Assembly (NCBI GenBank): GCA_041751995.1
Contig: JBGSHY010000095.1
Span: 1 to 24,417, forward strand
Origin: JANMEX01 sp041751995
GTDB taxonomy: Bacteria; Pseudomonadota; Alphaproteobacteria; Rhizobiales; Rhizobiaceae
Direction: 5' to 3'
DNA length: 24,417 nt
Numbering within the stretch: position 1 is the stretch's first letter; each line of letters starts with the position of its first letter. The notes under the pieces were generated by a model. It was given only the letters and a program-made list of their open reading frames with translations. It was not told where the DNA came from and searched no databases. The translations under genes and the position numbers were made by a program. Positions 14,743 to 22,331 of the stretch are shown one piece after another.

Positions 14743-15537
14743 TTAGATTATGCGACGCCGCAGCCACGCGCCGGTCTGCTCGACGCCGATCACCAGCAAG
14801 AAGATCAAGATGATGATCGTTGCGGCCACGTCATACTCGAATAAATCAAACGCCACCTTCAGTTCAACGCCAATTCCCCCGGCGCCGACCAGTCCGAGCA
14901 CCACCGATGCGCGAACGGCTTTCTCAACGCAGAACAACGAAGTCGCAATGAAGCTTGGCGTTGCATCCGGCAAAACTGCCGAAAACACAATGCCGGAGGG
15001 TCGCGCACCGATCGCAGTCAAGGCTTCGCGCGGCCCCTTGTCGGTCTCTTCCATGGCAGAGGCAAAGAAGCGCCCGGCGAATCCGATTGTGTCGATCATG
15101 ATCGTGAGAATACCCGCCGGTGAACCAAGACCGACGGTGATGACGAAAATCAGCGCCCAAACCAGGTCCGGCACGGTGCGGAACAGGGCGATCACACCGC
15201 GCGCGATGTGCCGGACGATCGGATGTGGCGACAGGCCTTCTGCAGCCAATATTGCAATCGGCAGAGAAAAGATGAGACCCAGCACCACCCCGGCGACCGC
15301 CATCTGAAAGGTGGTCAACAGTGACCAGAGAATACGCCCGATGTCTGCGATATCAGGCGGAAACATCTGACCAAAAACGCGCATCAGCGCCGGGATGCCG
15401 CGTTCGAACTGGGCAAACGAAAAACCGGACGACTGGAATGACCAAAGCACGAATGCAAGCGCCGAAACTCCGGCGACGAAGGGAAGCGCGCCCGGTCGCG
15501 AAAAGCGAGGCGGTGTATCCGGACGAATGGAGTTCAT
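14743..15537 (-). CDS. Second PhnE-type ABC permease
   Basis: A 264-aa permease of the PhnE type, of standard length, with a first membrane segment at about residues 16-33 and then the five-segment core. The EAA loop is AMEETDKGPREALTAIGARP followed by VLPDATPSF, and ASVVLGLVGAGGIGVELK is the conserved C-terminal element. It is the last gene of a minus-strand three-gene operon (binding protein, ATPase, permease), with an ATGA overlap to the ATPase gene. Unlike phnE1/phnE2 it acts presumably as a homodimer, since only one permease gene is present. Substrate: a phosphorus oxyanion or phosphonate, from family alone. Confidence 0.9.
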   Translation of the reverse strand: MNSIRPDTPPRFSRPGALPFVAGVSALAFVLWSFQSSGFSFAQFERGIPALMRVFGQMFPPDIADIGRILWSLLTTFQMAVAGVVLGLIFSLPIAILAAEGLSPHPIVRHIARGVIALFRTVPDLVWALIFVITVGLGSPAGILTIMIDTIGFAGRFFASAMEETDKGPREALTAIGARPSGIVFSAVLPDATPSFIATSLFCVEKAVRASVVLGLVGAGGIGVELKVAFDLFEYDVAATIIILIFLLVIGVEQTGAWLRRRII

Positions 15538-16328
15538 GCCGCAACCGGCTCCATGAAGAAGTTCTTCAGCTCGTCCACTTTCGCGTTTCGGCTCGCAATG
15601 TCCATCATCACTTTGCCGTGCCCGAGACCGACAATGCGGTCTGCGTAGGCTTGGGCATGGTCCATGTGATGCGATACAAACAGTAGCGTAAGCCCCGCCT
15701 CGCGTGTGAGTTTGAACAAAAGGTCCATGACTTCCACGCCGGCTTTTGGATCAAGGCTGGCAACCGGTTCGTCGGCGATAACCAATTCCGGTCTTTGCAT
15801 CAGCATGCGGGCGATCGCCGCTCGCTGCGACTGGCCACCGGACAGACTATCGACGCGTTGGCCGGCACGATCAGCCAGACCGACACGGGCAAGACAATGC
15901 ATTGCCTCTTCGCGCACATGACGTGGCGCGCTCCATTGGGCCCAAACATGCGGCCATGAATAACGGGCCTGCGCTCCATGAATGACATTGGAGAGCGCTG
16001 AAAGCCGCGATACGAGATTGTGCTTTTGGAACACAAAGCCGACGCGTGAGCGTAGACGCCGCAGCTTTGCCGCATCAAGTGCGCGTACCTTTTCGCCGAG
16101 CACTTCAATCTCGCCGTCATCGACTTCGGTAAGCCGGATGAGTGAACGCATGAGTGTGGATTTGCCGGTACCATTTGCGCCGATCACAGCCACGGCTTCG
16201 CCGTGTGGAACTACGAAATCAAGCCGCTCAAACACAGCCGCGCGGTTGCCGAACCGTTTGGTCAGCCCGGATACGGAAACTGCGCGGGGGGCTCCCGCGC
16301 AGCCGGAATGAAACTCGTCGGGGCGCAT
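15534..16328 (-). CDS. Second PhnC-type ABC ATPase
   Basis: A 264-aa ABC ATPase of the phosphonate importer type. Walker A GANGTGKST is at 50-58, the signature LSGGQSQRAAIARM near 166-179, Walker B with LVIADEPVASLDP, and the switch His in FVSHHMDHAQAYA. Compared with the first PhnC, residues 10-20 form a different N-terminal lead, and the Walker A loop has AN-GT in place of RS-GA. The start shares one base with the stop of the binding-protein gene (TGATG) and the stop overlaps the permease gene (ATGA), so the three proteins are translationally coupled. Confidence 0.92.
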   Translation of the reverse strand: MRPDEFHSGCAGAPRAVSVSGLTKRFGNRAAVFERLDFVVPHGEAVAVIGANGTGKSTLMRSLIRLTEVDDGEIEVLGEKVRALDAAKLRRLRSRVGFVFQKHNLVSRLSALSNVIHGAQARYSWPHVWAQWSAPRHVREEAMHCLARVGLADRAGQRVDSLSGGQSQRAAIARMLMQRPELVIADEPVASLDPKAGVEVMDLLFKLTREAGLTLLFVSHHMDHAQAYADRIVGLGHGKVMMDIASRNAKVDELKNFFMEPVAA

Positions 16329-17203
16329 CAGCCGCCAGCAAATTCGTTGAAGGATTCGATACCGACGGCGCGGTACATGTTGCGGATGATTTCGTAGTCT
16401 GCATCCTTGACGTCAGCAATGAACTTGCCGCCGACATACTTGCGGTTGGCGTCGGTCGATGTGACGGCAGCCCAGAGCGCGTCAGTGTTGTTGGCGAAGG
16501 CATCGCGGACTTTGGCAACAGTTTCCGCCGAAACATCCGGCGAGGCGATGAGGATATCATCCGGCAGCGATTCACTCTTGGCAAGTTCGACCAGCTTCAA
16601 GTCCGGCATCTTTTCCTTCAGGCGTGCAATATCGGTGCCATTGACGCCGATGGCGGCAAGGTCGCCACGCTGCAAGGCTTCCACGCCGACGTTCACTTTC
16701 ACGAACATCGGCTCGTAGTCCTTGCCATAGGCGAGGCCAGCCTGCTGCAGGAGATAGCCGGGTCCAAGATGGCGCGAAGTCGAGCCGATTTCATGGAACG
16801 AGACCTTCTTGCCTTTGAGATCTGCCAGCGACTTGATGCCGGAAGCTTCGGTGGTAATGAGGTAGGAATTGTAGTCAGGGCGCTGCCAGGTCACGACGGG
16901 CTGTGCCTTGGTGCGGGCCTGGAACACAACGTATTCAGCCGGGCCTGTCAGCACGAAATCGACCTGCTTGGCGGCCATGGCTTCGACAGCCGCGGTGCGG
17001 CCGGAAACCGGGAAAAACTCCATTTTCAGGCCGGAAATCTTTTCAAAGGCGTCCTTGAACGGGCCGAATTCGCGCTGCAGCGATTCAAGGCCGTCCACGT
17101 CGGTGATGGCCAGACGGATTGTGTCCTGGGCAAAAGCAGGAAAGGTCAGAAGCGCGATGGCGGCGCTGGCGCAAGCCAGAATCGAGCGGCGAGAAATCAA
17201 CAT
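16328..17203 (-). CDS. Second PhnD/PtxB-type binding protein
   Basis: A 291-aa phosphonate/phosphite-type solute-binding protein. The signal peptide has a twin arginine near the start (ISRRSILACASAAI) and likely cleavage after PAFA, so export may be by Tat or Sec. The ligand loop is HEIGSTSRHLGPG, keeping Ser-Thr-Ser but with Arg in place of the Gly seen in the first PhnD. The segment that carries the pocket His in the first PhnD (GGGHENL) has no His here (VKVNVGVEAL). By eye the pocket has diverged, so a different ligand is likely; PtxB and HtxB relatives bind phosphite or hypophosphite. It heads a PHO-box-controlled operon transcribed away from the second phnM. Confidence 0.9.
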   Translation of the reverse strand: MLISRRSILACASAAIALLTFPAFAQDTIRLAITDVDGLESLQREFGPFKDAFEKISGLKMEFFPVSGRTAAVEAMAAKQVDFVLTGPAEYVVFQARTKAQPVVTWQRPDYNSYLITTEASGIKSLADLKGKKVSFHEIGSTSRHLGPGYLLQQAGLAYGKDYEPMFVKVNVGVEALQRGDLAAIGVNGTDIARLKEKMPDLKLVELAKSESLPDDILIASPDVSAETVAKVRDAFANNTDALWAAVTSTDANRKYVGGKFIADVKDADYEIIRNMYRAVGIESFNEFAGG

Positions 17204-17249
17204 GGCAAATCCCCGTTTGTGGTTGGTTTTGTTTCGCTACGGCGCGCTG

Positions 17250-17289
17250 GTGACAGGCAAGTGACGATCTTGCGTCAGTTCCATGACAG
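17250..17289 (-). promoter_or_regulatory. Four-unit tandem PHO box upstream of the phnD2 operon
   Basis: Read on the minus strand from 17289 down: CTGTCAT, CTGACGC, TCGTCAC, CTGTCAC, at exactly 11-bp steps (17283, 17272, 17261, 17250). The outer units match CTGTCAY fully and the inner two match 5 of 7. The nearest unit lies 47 bases before the phnD2 start. This is two adjacent PHO boxes, the strongest PhoB signature in the window. Confidence 0.75.
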
Positions 17290-17313
17290 TCGGCTCCCTT
17301 AATATGCATCGCG

Positions 17314-17331
17314 GTTTCATCAGGCTGTCAC
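17314..17331 (+). promoter_or_regulatory. PHO box upstream of the second phnM-like gene
   Basis: GTTTCAT-cagg-CTGTCAC on the plus strand, second unit perfect, first 5 of 7, ending 46 bases before ATG 17377. A GATAAT hexamer at 17357-17362 could be the -10 element, which would leave a very short leader. Confidence 0.55.
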
Positions 17332-17376
17332 GTGACGCGCTTACCCGCGCATTCTTGATAATGCGGGAAAGAAAGA

Positions 17377-18519
17377 ATGATCATTGAAGGCGGACTGGTG
17401 CTGACACCGCAAGGGTTTGTCAGATGCGATATCGGCATCAGTGACGGCATGATCGTTGATCCGTCAGAAGCGGATGGCAACCGGCGGTTCCGAGCCAATG
17501 GCATGCATGTCCTGCCGGGAATTATCGACATTCACGGCGATGCGTTCGAACGCCAGATCATGCCTCGCCCCGGCGTCAGTTTTGATCATGCCATCGCCTT
17601 GATGGATACAGATCGCCAACTGGCCGCCAACGGCATTACCACCGCCTATCACGGAATAACCCTTTCCTGGGAGCCAGGCCTGCGCAGCACTAGCTCTGCC
17701 ATCACCATCATCGAAGCAATCGAACGGCTGCGCTCGTCCTTTGCCGTCGATACACGCATTCACCTTCGGCACGAAACATTCCACCTTGATGCCGAACCCG
17801 TCATTCTCGAATGGCTGGAAACAGGCCGCGTCGGCTGCCTCGCTTTCAATGATCATACCACCGGCACGATCCTTGTACGGCAGCGCCCGGACAAGATCCG
17901 CAAGATGGTGGAGCGCAGCGGGCTCACACATGAGGATTTCATGGAACTCGTCGAGCGCGTTGCTGCCCGTAAGGATGAGGTGAAGCCCTCACTGGGGCGT
18001 CTCGCCGCTGCTGCAGTTTCCAACGGAATTCCGCTGCTTTCACATGACGACATGTCACCTGAAATGCGTGCGGATTTCCGCGCGTTGGGCTCAGATATTG
18101 CCGAGTTTCCGATTGATGTGGAAACCAGTGAGGCGGCTGCAACTGCCGCTGATCACATCGTTTTCGGTGCTCCGAATGTACTGCGCGGCGGCTCTCATAC
18201 TGGCTGCCCCTCGGCGCGGGAGATGATCGGGCGGAACCTCTGCACTGTCTTAGCCTCGGATTACTATTATCCCTCTCTCCTGCATGCACCCTACCTCCTG
18301 CAGAAGCTCGGCATTGCGCCGCTTGAAAAAGCATGGACGCTTGTCTCCGAAGGTCCGGCTGCTGCGCTCGGACTTAAGGATCGCGGCGTGATAGAGGAAG
18401 GAAGGCGGTCCGATATCGTCATTATGGACCCGGCGCCGTCTTCAGGTCCGGCGGTAGCCGCCACTTTGGTTGGCGGCAAATTTGTGTTTGCGAGGGATCC
18501 GGCCAGGATTGCAAGCTGA
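17377..18519 (+). CDS. Second, diverged PhnM-like amidohydrolase
   Basis: A 380-aa amidohydrolase that aligns over its length with PhnM but has diverged. Shared features: a first metal motif DIHGDAFE (H53-G-D55, where PhnM has H-T-D), MPRPGV, NGITT, HLRHE, LLSHDD, GAPNVLRGGSHTG and LASDYYYPSLLHA. Changed: the PhnM stretch SLMDHAPGQRQF is AFNDHTTGTILV here, keeping the metal-site D-H but losing GQRQF, so the substrate may differ from ribose 1-phosphonate 5-triphosphate. It is divergent from the phnD2C2E operon, with PHO boxes facing both ways, and an MFS gene follows after 39 bases. Database pipelines would probably label it PhnM; I would call it PhnM-like only. Confidence 0.85.
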   Translation: MIIEGGLVLTPQGFVRCDIGISDGMIVDPSEADGNRRFRANGMHVLPGIIDIHGDAFERQIMPRPGVSFDHAIALMDTDRQLAANGITTAYHGITLSWEPGLRSTSSAITIIEAIERLRSSFAVDTRIHLRHETFHLDAEPVILEWLETGRVGCLAFNDHTTGTILVRQRPDKIRKMVERSGLTHEDFMELVERVAARKDEVKPSLGRLAAAAVSNGIPLLSHDDMSPEMRADFRALGSDIAEFPIDVETSEAAATAADHIVFGAPNVLRGGSHTGCPSAREMIGRNLCTVLASDYYYPSLLHAPYLLQKLGIAPLEKAWTLVSEGPAAALGLKDRGVIEEGRRSDIVIMDPAPSSGPAVAATLVGGKFVFARDPARIAS

Positions 18520-18558
18520 AAGCAGCACTGGCTCCAATTGAAATTCGAGGGAACGCAA

Positions 18559-19737
18559 ATGGTGGTCATTCTGCTTTCTCTCGGCGTGACACAGATCATC
18601 GGCTACGGCACGCTGTATTATGCGTTTGCCATGCTGGTTCCAGCCATAGCCTTGGAATTCCAAGTTTCAGAACCGTTGTTGTTCGCGATCTTTTCGTCTG
18701 GATTTCTGGTCGCGGGGCTTACGGCACCCAGTTTGGGGCGCTGGATGGATTTGAATTCAGCGCCCAAAGCCATGGTGGCCGGCAGCGCATCTGCTGCAGC
18801 CATATGCATAGGACTCGCCTTGGCGCCTGACATATGGAGCCTTGGCGCCTTGATTATTGCGTTGGAGTTCATTTCACTTGCGGTGCTCTACGACGCCGCC
18901 TTCGCAACACTGGCAAGTATCGCCGGCCCAAGAGCGCGAACCGCAATCACCAGGCTCACCTTGATGGCCGGCTTTGCCTCCACATTGTTCTGGCCACTCA
19001 CCGGTTATCTGGTGGAAGCCACCGGCTGGCGTATGACTTATGCAATATTTGCGCTGTTGCATCTTGTTGTCGCGTTGCCGCTGCACGCTTTTGTCATGGT
19101 GTCGGCAAAACGGCTGCGTGAAAAATCCGATTTTGCGGAGACGCAAACAACAGGACAGCTCTATACGCCACTCAGCGGAGACACTGCCAGGCTGGCGTTT
19201 CTGTTGGTCGCTGGCGGCTTTGCCCTGCAAGGTCTGTTGATTTCTGCAATCGGCATCCATTTGGTGACCATCCTGCGCCAGACCGGCGCCGGAGATATAA
19301 CCTATTTCGCCGCAATGCTGGTCGGACCGGCACAGGTGGCGGTGCGCATTGCCGATGCAGGCCTTGCCGCGCGCCTGCACCCGCTTCACACAGCCATCTT
19401 CTCGGCGGCCGCGCTTCCTCTTGCCCTGATGTGCCTTGTTTTGCCGCTGCCTGTCTTGGTCGGGGCTACGGCTTTCGCACTCCTGTTCGGCGTTGGCCAA
19501 GGCCTGTCCAGCATTGTGCGAGGCACGGTTCCGCTTGCATTGTTTGGCGCCGAGGGCTTTGCCGAACGACTTGGAAAACTGACCGCCATCCGCACTTTGT
19601 TCGCCGCTTCGGCGCCATTCGTTTTTTCGTTGGGCACTGACCATGTCGGGATCAACCCTACACTGTGGATTGCAATTCTTTTTGGAGCAGCAGGTGTGGT
19701 GCCGCTTTTTGTCGTTCTGAAAAAGACAAAATTCTAA
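18559..19737 (+). CDS. MFS transporter
   Basis: A 392-aa major facilitator with about 12 hydrophobic segments. The loop between segments 2 and 3 shows GRWMD (GRWMDLNSAPKA), a version of the MFS A-motif (GxLaDRxG). ATG 18559 is preceded by GAGGGA at proper spacing, so it is preferred over TTG 18538. It lies 39 bases after the phnM-like gene on the same strand and may share its PHO-controlled transcript. Nothing in the sequence tells the substrate or direction; export of a by-product of phosphonate breakdown or import of an organophosphorus compound are guesses. No terminator hairpin is evident after it. Confidence 0.88.
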   Translation: MVVILLSLGVTQIIGYGTLYYAFAMLVPAIALEFQVSEPLLFAIFSSGFLVAGLTAPSLGRWMDLNSAPKAMVAGSASAAAICIGLALAPDIWSLGALIIALEFISLAVLYDAAFATLASIAGPRARTAITRLTLMAGFASTLFWPLTGYLVEATGWRMTYAIFALLHLVVALPLHAFVMVSAKRLREKSDFAETQTTGQLYTPLSGDTARLAFLLVAGGFALQGLLISAIGIHLVTILRQTGAGDITYFAAMLVGPAQVAVRIADAGLAARLHPLHTAIFSAAALPLALMCLVLPLPVLVGATAFALLFGVGQGLSSIVRGTVPLALFGAEGFAERLGKLTAIRTLFAASAPFVFSLGTDHVGINPTLWIAILFGAAGVVPLFVVLKKTKF

Positions 19738-19998
19738 TTGGCAAAAGTGCGACGCCGAATGCGACTTGCGGTCCAAACCTGATTTCGTTTTCCGTCTTTA
19801 ACTTCGTCCGTTCTGCGCCCCCTTTTCGGTCGTGCGGGCCCTCGGTTTTTTACTCCGAAACCGGACGTTCGTCGGAGTCCAGTCCTAGTGTTCCGACCCC
19901 GACGCTTCGAACCCCTTCCCGAGCAATGTTTCGATGACCGCAATACGGACGGAGCCATCCTTGGCCAACCTCGGACAGATGTCCGCTATTCGTCTCAT
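19738..19998. other. Noncoding stretch, nothing recognised
   Basis: About 260 bases after the MFS stop with no convincing frame, hairpin terminator, or repeat. It contains pyrimidine-rich runs. It leads into an alcohol dehydrogenase remnant and is probably a rearrangement scar. Confidence 0.4.
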
Positions 19999-20202
19999 TC
20001 ATGTCGTGACCACGATCTTTCCGCCGGCGGGATTTGATTCCATCGCAAGGTGCGCCTCGACACTATCGTCGATCACGAAAGTCTTTCCTATGGGAGGTAT
20101 GAACGTTCCCGCTTCCACCGCGTCCACAACCTGTTGCAGAGGTGTAGAGATGAATTCCTCGGCACCGCCAGGGCAACTTCCCGGCCCGCAGGCACACTCC
20201 AC
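19999..20202 (-). pseudogene. C-terminal remnant of a zinc-type alcohol dehydrogenase / quinone oxidoreductase
   Basis: The last about 46 codons read LQQVVDAVEAGTFIPPIGKT, then FVIDDSVEAHLAMES and NPAGGKIVVTT, the standard C terminus of medium-chain NADPH:quinone oxidoreductases (VxAGxFxPxxGKxFxLxxxxEAHxxMExxxxxGKIVxT). Upstream (to about 20240) the frame breaks: sense coding seems to shift frame near GAEEF, and the NAD-binding domain is missing because the amidase gene begins 38 bases further on. It is therefore a truncated and frameshifted leftover of a gene of about 1 kb. Confidence 0.75.
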
Positions 20203-20240
20203 GAAAAGATTCCGCTTCCAGCGAAGCGATTGCCTAACGC

Positions 20241-21713
20241 TTACTGCGTCGGGTACAGAAATTTCTCTGTGTAGCTGTCCAGCATCTTGGCAACTTTGAG
20301 CAACCGCCGGTCACTGTAGCGTTTGCCCGCCACTTGGATGTTCACGGGAAGACCGGATGGGCCCAAGCCTATGGGCATGGAGATCACAGGGCTGTTGGTG
20401 GTTGAGAACACGGTCGTGTACGACTGGGTGGCGACGTAGTAGTGGATGTCCGCGCCGTCCACTTGCAACGGTGTGTTGTAGATCTTGAAATCACCGAACA
20501 TCTTGCTGTGCGCATGGTGCTTGAACGCGGTGGTCGCGCTGACGGGGCACAACCACGCGTCGTATTCCGAGAGAAAATTGTCCATCTTGGTGATGTATTG
20601 GCTTTGCAGTTCAAATGCCTGCATCAGTTTCTGCACAGAAATCGGACCCACAATTTTTCGCTGCATCGGAATATTCTTCAATGTGTTTTTCGAGAACATG
20701 TGACCGATGGAGCGCTTCAAATTCGACATGTCGTAATTGGCCTGCGCCCCCACGAAACTCCCCCAGGTTTCCCAGATTTCGTTGTAGTCCATTCCTTGCG
20801 GTTCAATCTTTTGGACAGTGGCACCCGCTTGGGCCAGCTTGTTCACAAAGGCATGCAGCTTGTCCTTGATCTCTGCGTTCACCGGAACCCCACCGAAGCC
20901 ATCGGTCCAGGCAATTTTGAGTTTGGAGATCTCGATGTTTTCACCCAGATCCGCCAGCAGCGGAGCGACGTTTCTGTCACTGGATGTTGGTTGTGTGAGT
21001 ACGTCCAACGCCAACGCCAGATCATCAATCGAACGCGCCAGCGGCCCAGCAACGGCCAGCGTACGATAGCCATTGATCTCTCCGGGGAGCGGCACGATGT
21101 GTCCCTCAAACGATACCACGCCATGGGTCGGCTTCAATCCATAGACTCCGCAATAACTTGCAGGCAGACGAATCGAGCCCGCCAGGTCACTGCCCAACGA
21201 AAGGGATGTCATGCCGGTTGCCAGTGCAGTGGCGCATCCACCACTGGAGCCGCCGGATGTGCGCTGAACGTCCCACGGATTGTTGGTCTTGCCGAAGATG
21301 GGGTTGTCCGTTTGCATGTCCATGGCCAGCGTCGGCGTATTGGTCCTGCCAATAATGATTGCGCCAGCTTCTTTCAGGAGCTGGACGGCCACCGCATCGC
21401 TGTCCGGGATGTAATCCTTGAGCGGCGGATACCCTGCAGTGGTGCGCGAGCCCTTGACGCGATAGGTGTCTTTGATTGTGATCGGAACCCCATGCAACGG
21501 GCCGCATGGTTTGCCATCGCGCATGGCTTGATCTGCCTGGTCTGCTTGCGCGAGCGCTTGCGTCTCGTTGAGCGTCACTATGGCGTTGTATGTGGGGTTT
21601 TGCGCTTTTATTTGCGCGAAATATGCCTCTACTGTTTGCCGGGAGGTGATGTCACCTGCGCGAAGCATTGCAGTAAGCTGGCTGGTTGAAAGAAAATTGA
21701 GCGACGGTTTCAT
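20241..21713 (-). CDS. Amidase-signature family hydrolase
   Basis: A 490-aa amidase. The Ser-cisSer-Lys triad is complete: Lys81 in PITIKDTYRVKG, Ser156 in RTSGGSSGGCATAL and Ser180 in GSDLAGSIRLPA. The spacings (75 and 24 residues) equal those of fatty acid amide hydrolase (142, 217, 241). It hydrolyses an amide in the cytoplasm, substrate unknown. No signal peptide. GGAGAA stands 8 bases before ATG 21713. Isolated in its surroundings: an alcohol dehydrogenase fragment lies downstream and an epimerase fragment upstream, so the gene probably arrived by insertion. No functional tie to phosphonates is visible. Confidence 0.93.
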   Translation of the reverse strand: MKPSLNFLSTSQLTAMLRAGDITSRQTVEAYFAQIKAQNPTYNAIVTLNETQALAQADQADQAMRDGKPCGPLHGVPITIKDTYRVKGSRTTAGYPPLKDYIPDSDAVAVQLLKEAGAIIIGRTNTPTLAMDMQTDNPIFGKTNNPWDVQRTSGGSSGGCATALATGMTSLSLGSDLAGSIRLPASYCGVYGLKPTHGVVSFEGHIVPLPGEINGYRTLAVAGPLARSIDDLALALDVLTQPTSSDRNVAPLLADLGENIEISKLKIAWTDGFGGVPVNAEIKDKLHAFVNKLAQAGATVQKIEPQGMDYNEIWETWGSFVGAQANYDMSNLKRSIGHMFSKNTLKNIPMQRKIVGPISVQKLMQAFELQSQYITKMDNFLSEYDAWLCPVSATTAFKHHAHSKMFGDFKIYNTPLQVDGADIHYYVATQSYTTVFSTTNSPVISMPIGLGPSGLPVNIQVAGKRYSDRRLLKVAKMLDSYTEKFLYPTQ

Positions 21714-21781
21714 GATGAGTTCTCCATCGATACAGGGTGGGGTGCAAGTTCAACTGAAGGTAGAATTTTTGGCGGCGGCAG

Positions 21782-21845
21782 GCATAGTCAGACACATGTG
21801 CGACATCGTGCGGCAAGTCGGCGTTGCCAAGATGGCGCGCGGTCT
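21782..21845 (-). pseudogene. Fragment of an NAD-dependent epimerase paralog
   Basis: Sixty-four bases that read HLGNADLPHDVAHVSDYA on the minus strand, matching LLGNADLPHDVAHVSDYA of the intact epimerase gene (22702-22765), with about 8 base differences over the 64. Similarity stops abruptly on both sides. It is a remnant of a second copy of that gene, not a recent duplication. Confidence 0.8.
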
Positions 21846-21873
21846 GGGCCAAAGCCCCATAGGCCGCTCGGTC

Positions 21874-22302
21874 CTAAGGTCTTTCCGCCTTCGTGAACCA
21901 GAAGCCGAGCAATGGAACGATGATGATCTCGAAGAGGAAAGACGGCGCGATATCAGCGCTGGTCAACAGCGCCGGATCGCCGCCGCTTAGCCGGGCGAGG
22001 CCGCCGATGAATATCATAAAGGTCAGCGCGACGAGCACGGGGCGCAGGCGTTGGAACGCGAGGCTTCCCGCGGACATGAGCAGACCCAGCGCGAGCCATA
22101 CGCCGCCGATGAAGCGGATATGATTGTCGCGCACGGCGAATATTTGTGCGTCCGTCACGGTGATGAAGTTCACCGCGCCGCCCTGCCAGCCAAGGGTTTG
22201 GATGCCCCCGAGCGCCACATTGAGGCCAAGGAAGATGATGGCGGCGCCGACGGCGGCGAGCACGATGCGCAGCAGGTAGTTAGGGCTGGTTTCGAATTGC
22301 AT
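21874..22302 (-). CDS. DUF4345 family membrane protein
   Basis: A 142-aa protein with four hydrophobic segments, YLLRIVLAAVGAAIIFLGLN, FIGGVWLALGLLMSAGSLAF, PVLVALTFMIFIGGLARLSG and the C-terminal FLFEIIIVPLLGFWFT. The size and the LRPVLVALTFMIFIGGLARL stretch fit DUF4345, a family of unknown function. The start at 22302 (MQFETSPNYL) is chosen because the upstream part of the frame is not hydrophobic and overlaps the epimerase gene. It follows the epimerase by 29 bases on the same strand, so the two likely form an operon. Confidence 0.78.
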   Translation of the reverse strand: MQFETSPNYLLRIVLAAVGAAIIFLGLNVALGGIQTLGWQGGAVNFITVTDAQIFAVRDNHIRFIGGVWLALGLLMSAGSLAFQRLRPVLVALTFMIFIGGLARLSGGDPALLTSADIAPSFLFEIIIVPLLGFWFTKAERP

Positions 22303-22331
22303 TTGGGTCTGCCTTTTATGAGGTTGAGGGA

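Noticed and set aside
16154..17302. Plus-strand open frame of 382 codons
   Set aside because: It lies antisense to the PhnD-like and PhnC-like genes, whose motifs are clear; the plus-strand product resembles no family.
17341..17370. Imperfect hairpin CCCGC...GCGGG before the phnM-like gene as a terminator or riboswitch
   Set aside because: The stem needs a bulge and no T run follows; the overlap with a possible -10 element makes a chance match more likely.
18874..19776. Minus-strand open frame of 300 codons
   Set aside because: Antisense to the MFS transporter; Gln/Cys/Arg-rich product without family features.
20442..21689. Plus-strand open frame of 415 codons
   Set aside because: Antisense shadow of the amidase, which has a full catalytic triad; no family features in the plus-strand product.
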